DNA of 10,702 nucleotides from AC-37 sp034663685 (GTDB lineage Bacteria > Actinomycetota > Thermoleophilia > Solirubrobacterales > Thermoleophilaceae). Of the stretch, positions 6,786-10,702 are shown in pieces. Location of the stretch: contig JAXDJC010000107.1 of the NCBI GenBank assembly GCA_034663685.1, positions 1 to 10,702 of the forward strand, in the 5' to 3' direction. The position numbers and the translations under genes are program-made. Every line of letters begins with the position of its first letter. Position 1 is the stretch's first letter. Under the pieces are notes generated by a model. That model was not told the DNA's origin and searched no databases. It saw nothing but the letters and a program-made list of their open reading frames with translations.

Positions 6786-8216
6786 TTAGGCGCGTTCGAG
6801 CGGAATTTCGACGACGAGCTGCGCTCCGCCGAGCGAAGAGACGGCTGCCCATGCTCGGCCCCCATGCGCCTCGGCGATCGCCCGCACGATCGGGAGGCCG
6901 AGGCCGGCTCCGCCGCCGCTCCGACCGTGCCCCGCCTCCAGTCGATGGAAGCGGTCGAACACGTGCTCGCGCTGGGCCTCCGGTATGCCCGGCCCGTCGT
7001 CGTCGACCGTGAACCGCACCCAGTCGCCGGACGCCGTGGCCGCCAGCACCACGCGGCTCCGGGCGTGCGAGACCCCGTTCCGCAGCAGGTTGCGCAATGC
7101 CTGGGTCATGCGGTCATGGTCGGCCCACACAACCACCTGCGGCCGCGCCCCCACCTCGATCGTCCGCCCGAGGCCGGCGGTCATGCCGGCCGCCAGCTCG
7201 TCCAGGAACTCCGGGACGTCGACCCGCCCCGGATGCAGGAAGGCGGTCTCGCCCGCCTGGGCCAGCAGCAGCATCTCATCAACGAGCCGAGCCATCCGCT
7301 GGACCTCCTCGCGAACGAGCACCGACACCCGGTGGACCTCCGCCGGGTCCGGCTCGCGATCGAGGCCGAGCACCTCGATCTGCCCGCTGATCACCGTCAG
7401 GGGGGTGCGCAGCTCGTGGGATGCGTCGGCCACGAAGTCGGCCTGCCGTGTGAACGCGCCCTGGAGGCGGGCGAGCATGTGATCGAAGGCGTCTCCCAGG
7501 ATCTTGACCTCGCCCGCGTGCTTGTCGGTGACGGCCATGCGCGGGCCCATCTCGCCCGCATCCACCTGCGCGGCCACGCCCGCCATCCGCCGGAGCGGAG
7601 CGGCCACGCGCGAGGCGACCACGAATCCCCCCACCAGCGCCACGACGATCGCGAGAGCGCCCGCGACCAGGAAGGCCTCGAGGACCACGTCGCGCGAGCG
7701 GTCGGCGGTGGCGGTTGGCTCGCCCACGCCGAGCCGGGCCACGGTGCGGCCGTGCCGGACCACGTCGTGGACCCGCAGCCGGACATGGCCGGCGTCGGGA
7801 AGCTCGCGGATGTGCGTTCCCGGTGGCGCGCTCAGAAACGCCGCCGCGTCGCGCGCCTCGTCGCGGACCCGGCCGGCGGCCTCGTCGGCCTCCGGCGGCC
7901 CCAGGCCGAGCAGCTCGGGCTGGTCGCTGATCGCAGGCCGCCCCGGAACCTTGACGAACGTGACGTGCTCGGTCGCCCGGAACGGCGGGCGGGCAAGGAA
8001 CGCGCGGGCCTGTGAAGCGACCGCCGGCGCTGTGGACCCCTTCGCCGTCACGGCTGCCTCGAGGCTCCGGAGATCCACGCCCAGGTCGCGGTCCGAGCGG
8101 TGCTCGAGCTCTCGGGAGGTGCCGCGGTACACCGCCACGAACGCCACGCCCACGCTCGCGATCACCACGGCCGCGACCAACAGGGTCACGCGCGGTCGCA
8201 GCCCGGCGAACCTCAT
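6786..8216 (-). CDS. Sensor histidine kinase (OmpR-partner type)
   Basis: A 476-residue membrane sensor kinase. Helix 1 spans about 10-30, an extracytoplasmic sensing region about 31-175 and helix 2 about 176-202. HAMP follows (to about 255), then HisKA with FVADASHELRTPL (phospho-acceptor His267). The HATPase domain has N box NLLRN (Asn380), DDGPGIP (406-412), FDRFHRLE (420-427) and GGAGLGLPI (435-443). The sensing region has no Cys pairs or recognisable ligand fold, so the signal is unknown. The ATG overlaps the response-regulator stop by 4 bases (ATGA), making them a co-translated pair. The downstream reductase module is the likely regulon, inferred from position. Confidence 0.95.
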   Translation of the reverse strand: MRFAGLRPRVTLLVAAVVIASVGVAFVAVYRGTSRELEHRSDRDLGVDLRSLEAAVTAKGSTAPAVASQARAFLARPPFRATEHVTFVKVPGRPAISDQPELLGLGPPEADEAAGRVRDEARDAAAFLSAPPGTHIRELPDAGHVRLRVHDVVRHGRTVARLGVGEPTATADRSRDVVLEAFLVAGALAIVVALVGGFVVASRVAAPLRRMAGVAAQVDAGEMGPRMAVTDKHAGEVKILGDAFDHMLARLQGAFTRQADFVADASHELRTPLTVISGQIEVLGLDREPDPAEVHRVSVLVREEVQRMARLVDEMLLLAQAGETAFLHPGRVDVPEFLDELAAGMTAGLGRTIEVGARPQVVVWADHDRMTQALRNLLRNGVSHARSRVVLAATASGDWVRFTVDDDGPGIPEAQREHVFDRFHRLEAGHGRSGGGAGLGLPIVRAIAEAHGGRAWAAVSSLGGAQLVVEIPLERA

Positions 8217-8884
8217 CGGGCCACGAGGCGGTAGCCCACCGACCGCACGGTCTCGATCGGATCGCTGTCATCGCCGGTCGCCAGCTTGCGTCTCAGGTAC
8301 CCGACGTAGACCTCGACGATGTTCGTCTGCGGATCGTGCTCGTATCCCCACACACCGCCGAGCAGCTGCGCGCGGGAGAGGACCTGGTTCGGGTGGCGCA
8401 GGAAGTACGCGAGCAGGTCGAACTCCTTCGCCGAGAGGTGTACCTCGTGGTCCCTGCGCGTGACCGCCCTGGTGAGCAAGTCCATCTCGATCTCGGCGAA
8501 CTCCAGCCGGGTTGGCTCGGACTGGGTGGGGAGGCGAAGATGCGCACGCACCCTGGCGAGCAGCTCTTCGACGGCGAACGGCTTGGCCAGGTAGTCGGTG
8601 GCGCCCGCGTCCAGCCCCGCAACGCGGTCCGCCACCTCGCCGCGCGCGGTGAGCATGATCACGGGCAGCGCGGACTTGGCCGCGCGAATCGCCCGCAGCA
8701 CATCGAGTCCGTCGCGGCCCGGGAGCCTCCCGTCGAGCACCACCAGATCCACGTCCGTCGTGAGTGCGAGGCGCTCCCCCTCGAGGCCATCGCCCGCATG
8801 ACTGACCGTGTAGCCCTGCGAGCTCAGCGCGCGGTCTACGAAATCTGCGATGCCCCTCTCGTCCTCGATGACCAAGACGCGCAT
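8213..8884 (-). CDS. OmpR/PhoB-family response regulator
   Basis: A 223-residue DNA-binding response regulator. The receiver domain covers 1-115, with acidic pocket Glu7-Asp8, phospho-acceptor Asp51, Thr79 and Lys101 at their expected places. The winged-helix DNA-binding domain covers about 125-223 (LSAKEFDLLAYFLRHPNQVLSR, then a TNIVEVYVGYLRRKL recognition helix region and VGYRL). It is the first gene of the minus-strand run and is coupled to the kinase by a 4-bp overlap. A -10-like TACGAT sits 7 bases before the ATG, so the message is probably leaderless. Confidence 0.96.
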   Translation of the reverse strand: MRVLVIEDERGIADFVDRALSSQGYTVSHAGDGLEGERLALTTDVDLVVLDGRLPGRDGLDVLRAIRAAKSALPVIMLTARGEVADRVAGLDAGATDYLAKPFAVEELLARVRAHLRLPTQSEPTRLEFAEIEMDLLTRAVTRRDHEVHLSAKEFDLLAYFLRHPNQVLSRAQLLGGVWGYEHDPQTNIVEVYVGYLRRKLATGDDSDPIETVRSVGYRLVAR

Positions 8885-8891
8885 GCCGGCG

Positions 8892-8897
8892 ATCGTA
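8892..8897 (-). promoter_or_regulatory. -10 element of the response-regulator gene
   Basis: TACGAT on the minus strand (TAnnnT type) lies 7 bases upstream of the regulator ATG. Transcription would begin at or next to the ATG, giving a leaderless mRNA, in keeping with the absence of a Shine-Dalgarno. No -35 match is seen. Confidence 0.5.
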
Positions 8898-8899
8898 GG

Positions 8900-8922
8900 G
8901 CGGCTCTTCCCCGCGGAGCCGC
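8900..8922. promoter_or_regulatory. 7-bp inverted repeat upstream of the regulator -10
   Basis: GCGGCTC (8900-8906) and GAGCCGC (8916-8922) are perfect arms around a 9-base spacer. The left arm begins 2 bases from the -10-like element, so a bound protein would cover the spacer and -35 zone. It is a candidate operator. OmpR-family regulators usually use direct repeats, so a different factor may bind, or it is chance. Confidence 0.4.
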
Positions 8923-8969
8923 GCCTGAGAACATCCTCATCGAGTGGCCCGGGCGATCGGGTCGAGCCC

Positions 8970-9058
8970 GGAGGGGTGGCAGAGCGGTTGAATGCGCCGG
9001 TCTTGAAAACCGGTGTCCGCCGTCAGGTGGACCGTGGGTTCGAATCCCACCCCCTCCG
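8970..9058 (+). tRNA. tRNA-Ser (anticodon UGA)
   Basis: The 7-bp acceptor stem pairs GGAGGGG (8970-8976) with CCCCTCC (9051-9057), with discriminator G9058. The anticodon stem CCGGT/ACCGG (8997-9013) holds loop CTTGAAA with anticodon TGA at 9004-9006, reading UCA. A long variable arm (about 9014-9033) marks a class II tRNA. The T arm is GTGGG-TTCGAAT-CCCAC (9034-9050). CCA is not encoded. It lies divergently from the regulator gene and 5.4 kb from serS. Confidence 0.97.
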
Positions 9059-9083
9059 CTCCAACCAAGCAAGCATTCGCCTG
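9034..9083 (+). repeat. Parent copy of the tRNA-3'-end repeat
   Basis: The T arm, acceptor 3' strand and the following 25 bases recur in degenerate form at 9560-9612 and 10291-10336. The flank 9062-9083 matches 9595-9612 apart from a 4-base AGCA insertion and one substitution. Confidence 0.65.
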
Positions 9084-9088
9084 CCGCG

Positions 9089-9487
9089 CTACGACTCCCC
9101 GCCGTTGAGAGCCTGCTCCGGATCGGAGTAGAGCTCTATACGCACGACCTTCCCAGCGCGAACCCAGTGGACCGATCCGTTCAGCATCTCGACGGGCGCC
9201 TCGCTCGTTCGCCCTCGCCCGGTGTGTCGTTGCGCGGCCGCGACCCGATCGCCCAGGTCGCGTATCTCCTCGATCTCCAACTTGTAGCCCGGCATGAAGG
9301 CTCCGAACCAGCGTGCGAACCAGCCGCCTACCGCCTCGCGCCCCTGGAAGGTGCCGGTCTCAATGCTCACGCCGGCTCCGACTACGAGCTCTACCTCTGG
9401 GTCGAGAAGCGACAGCACGGTCTCGAATTCGCGATTCTGCGTCGCTGCGTAGACCCGGCGGACGAGTTCGATCTGCTCGGACGGCAT
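9089..9487 (-). CDS. SnoaL-like (NTF2-fold) small protein A
   Basis: A 132-residue protein of the SnoaL-like/NTF2-fold group, whose members serve as cyclases, hydrolases, isomerases or simple ligand-binding barrels. The start MPSEQIELVRRVYAATQNREFETVLSLL matches the usual family opening; then come GREAVGGWFARWF, a DLGDRV turn and the closing RAGKVVRIELYSDPEQAL strand. No catalytic residues could be assigned. The frame continues upstream with an ATG at 9517 and a TTG at 9601, but that part overlaps the tRNA-derived repeat. No spaced Shine-Dalgarno is seen before 9487, so the start is uncertain. The stop codon lies 5 bases beyond the repeat flank that follows tRNA-Ser. Local G+C (about 62%) is lower than in the genes to the left. 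Confidence 0.75.
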   Translation of the reverse strand: MPSEQIELVRRVYAATQNREFETVLSLLDPEVELVVGAGVSIETGTFQGREAVGGWFARWFGAFMPGYKLEIEEIRDLGDRVAAAQRHTGRGRTSEAPVEMLNGSVHWVRAGKVVRIELYSDPEQALNGGES

Positions 9488-9530
9488 CTCCCGGCGGAGT
9501 ATGTCGCGGCGCCCCATCTCGAGCGTTCTA

Positions 9531-9612
9531 TGTAGGCGCGCGATGCGGTCGTGAACCAAATGGTTCGAATACCGTCTCTCCCAGCCCGCTGAAGCAACCA
9601 AGCATTCCCCTG
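9531..9612 (+). repeat. Degenerate tRNA-3'-end repeat, copy 2
   Basis: It contains GGTTCGAATACC (T-arm-like; TTCGAAT at 9564-9570), a C-rich acceptor-like stretch and CAACCAAGCA-TTCCCCTG, closely matching the tRNA-Ser 3' flank. It aligns without gaps to copy 3, offset by exactly 730 bases; hand count gives 59 of 76 identical over 9531-9606. No acceptor or anticodon partner is present, so it is not a working tRNA. Confidence 0.65.
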
Positions 9613-9619
9613 GTCGGCG

Positions 9620-10063
9620 TCATGAGCCCGCACCTGCAGCTCGCATAGCCCTATCCCGGTCGAGGTGGAGCTCGAGACGACGCAGGCGCTCATTTTCGAA
9701 GAACCAGACGCCCGTCCCTTCGGCGATCACCTCAACATCGCTGTCCGGCAGCCTCGCTCGTTGGACCACGAAGTTGACGAGCGCGTTGCCGCGAACCGTC
9801 GGCTCGCGAGTCTCCTCCAGGAAAAAGCGATCGAACGCCTGGACCCAGCCCTTCCATGCTGCGAGCCAGCCTTCAACGCCTGTCCTGCGGTCGTGGACCG
9901 TTCCGTCAGCATCGATCATGCACGTCTCGAACTCGGGATCGGCGATCCGCCCCATGGCGTCGGCAACCGGACTCTCCAGCGGATCATCGCCCAGCATCGT
10001 GGCGAGATTCGTCGCGAGCATGGCATCGATGACCACGCGGTACTGGCTGAGCACCGTGGGCAT
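9620..10063 (-). CDS. SnoaL-like (NTF2-fold) small protein B
   Basis: A 147-residue protein with NTF2-fold marks in the second half: TGVEGWLAAWKGWVQAF, a conserved strand NALVNFVVQRAR, then VEVIAEGTGVWFFENERLRRLEL and a Leu/Arg/Ala tail. It is distantly alignable with neighbour A over the C-terminal half (W..W, VE, the basic-EL strand, Asp, Ala). The start at 10063 is supported by a strong Shine-Dalgarno, GGGAGG, on the minus strand at 10077-10072, 8 bases away. The stop lies 7 bases beyond repeat copy 2. The ligand or reaction is unknown. The G+C is about 60%, lower than the left part of the window. Confidence 0.8.
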   Translation of the reverse strand: MPTVLSQYRVVIDAMLATNLATMLGDDPLESPVADAMGRIADPEFETCMIDADGTVHDRRTGVEGWLAAWKGWVQAFDRFFLEETREPTVRGNALVNFVVQRARLPDSDVEVIAEGTGVWFFENERLRRLELHLDRDRAMRAAGAGS

Positions 10064-10260
10064 GAGGCGATCCTCCCATACGCCTACCGGTGATCGAGGA
10101 TCAACGGCTGGCTACGTCAGCCTCTGAGATGCGCTGCGTCAGCTACAGGCGCAGGAATCCCTTCGGCGTACGTCTCGCTGAGTGCCGGTCGGATGATGAT
10201 CTGTGATCAGCGCCCCAACGTCATGGGCTCCGCGACGCCAGCTACGAACCGAGCCGACGA

Positions 10261-10336
10261 TGCAGCCGCGCGATGCGTTCGCGCACGTCACGGTTCAAAT
10301 ACCATCCCTCCCACCCCACTGAAGCAGACGAGCATT
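10261..10336 (+). repeat. Degenerate tRNA-3'-end repeat, copy 3
   Basis: It matches copy 2 without gaps (59 of 76 by hand). It includes GGTTCAAATACC (TTCAAAT at 10294-10300), a C-rich acceptor-like stretch and CTGAAGCA...AGCATT. Similarity to copy 2 fades left of about 10257 and right of 10336. Confidence 0.6.
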
Positions 10337-10432
10337 GGTCCTGTTCGAACCGGGCGGCAACGACGGGTTCAAGATCGGCCAATCTCACGCAAGCCGGCGC
10401 CACGGCCGAGTGCGAAAGCTGGCGGTCGCGGC

Positions 10433-10438
10433 TAGGCT
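10433..10438 (+). promoter_or_regulatory. Possible -10 of the PAS gene
   Basis: TAGGCT fits the TAnnnT pattern. It lies 27 bases before the favoured TTG start, leaving a short leader that contains the GAGGG ribosome site. No -35 is seen. Confidence 0.3.
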
Positions 10439-10464
10439 GTGCGGTTCGCACCGAGGGTGTGCCA

Positions 10465-10702
10465 TTGGAATCGAGCGATAAAGGCTCGTCGCGGGCTTCG
10501 TCCCGTTCCGACCACCAGAGGGCGCTGCTGGAGTCGGCGGAGCGCGTCGCGCAGATCGGCAGCTGGGAGTGGACGCCCGAAACCGGCGAGCTCCTCTGGT
10601 CCGGCAACCTGTTCAGCCTATTTGGGTGGGATCCGGAATCGGTGACGCCATCTGCCGAACTGGTGCTGGAGACGACCCATCCCGACGACCGGGAGCGGCA
10701 GG
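10465..10702 (+). CDS. PAS-domain sensor protein, 5' part
   Basis: The frame runs off the right edge, leaving about 79 N-terminal residues. After a Ser/Arg-rich leader, residues about 22-79 match a PAS fold (PAS_3-like): ERVAQIGSWEWTPETGELLW, FSLFGWDPES and HPDDRER at the end. Such domains head histidine kinases, diguanylate cyclases and phosphatases; the output domain is outside. The TTG at 10465 is chosen because GAGGG (10453-10457) lies 7 bases upstream. A GTG at 10459 is too close to that site, and an ATG at 10273 lies within repeat copy 3. Confidence 0.7.
   Translation, partial: MESSDKGSSRASSRSDHQRALLESAERVAQIGSWEWTPETGELLWSGNLFSLFGWDPESVTPSAELVLETTHPDDRERQ

Larger units (their letters stand above)
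10064..10464. other. Intergenic region between SnoaL-like B and PAS gene
   Basis: About 400 bases without a convincing gene. From left to right it holds the minus-strand Shine-Dalgarno of SnoaL-like gene B (10072-10077), a stretch with nothing recognisable (10078-10260), repeat copy 3 (10261-10336), and the likely promoter and ribosome site of the PAS gene. Frames crossing it have no recognisable domain. Confidence 0.55.

Noticed and set aside
9531..9612. A second functional tRNA gene
   Set aside because: Only a T-arm-like segment and a C-rich tail are present. There is no matching 5' acceptor strand, D arm or anticodon arm.
10242..10607. Minus-strand 121-residue open frame
   Set aside because: It covers the PAS gene start and promoter in antisense. 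Only its C-terminal part resembles another sequence, and that part is repeat copy 3.

Overview
The window is high-GC DNA (single lines in the coding part hand-count near 77% G+C) from an actinobacterium. The best match is class Thermoleophilia (Solirubrobacterales or a relative). This rests on the C-terminal domain of the surface protein at the left edge, the style of the lone type IV pilin-like protein with Cys pairs, short exported lipoproteins, GTG/TTG starts and small SnoaL-like proteins. It is an inference from familiarity with such proteins, not from a database search.

Left part (1-4110). The 3' end of a large exported Gly-rich, beta-helix-like surface protein is followed by a divergent pair of lipoprotein electron carriers: a type I copper protein on the minus strand and a c-type cytochrome on the plus strand. 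Only 23 bp separate their start codons, and this gap holds an overlapping, two-way -10-like sequence. serS (seryl-tRNA synthetase) follows the cytochrome after 20 bp, then comes a type IV pilin-like prepilin.

Middle part (4111-8884, all minus strand). Five closely packed genes read right to left: an OmpR-type response regulator, its histidine kinase (4-bp overlap), a six-helix ferric-reductase-like/NAD(P)H-flavin oxidoreductase, an exported FMN_bind protein, and a short ApbE flavin transferase (4-bp overlap with the FMN_bind gene). This is a self-contained flavin-based extracytoplasmic electron-transfer module with its own two-component system. Cytoplasmic NAD(P)H would reduce FAD, electrons would cross the membrane through two b hemes and reach an FMN covalently attached by ApbE. 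The regulator gene looks leaderless and has a 7-bp inverted repeat just upstream of its -10. A palindrome lies between the kinase and reductase genes.

Right part (8970-10702). A tRNA-Ser(UGA) gene marks a change of character. Beyond it sampled lines fall to about 60-62% G+C. Two small SnoaL-like genes point at the tRNA. Two degenerate copies of the tRNA 3' end plus its flank recur at about 9.56 kb and 10.29 kb, each about 0.5-0.7 kb apart. This looks like a decayed integration site or a tandem segmental duplication seeded at the tRNA. The window ends inside a PAS-domain sensor gene on the plus strand.

No CRISPR array, transposase, integrase or rRNA gene is visible.
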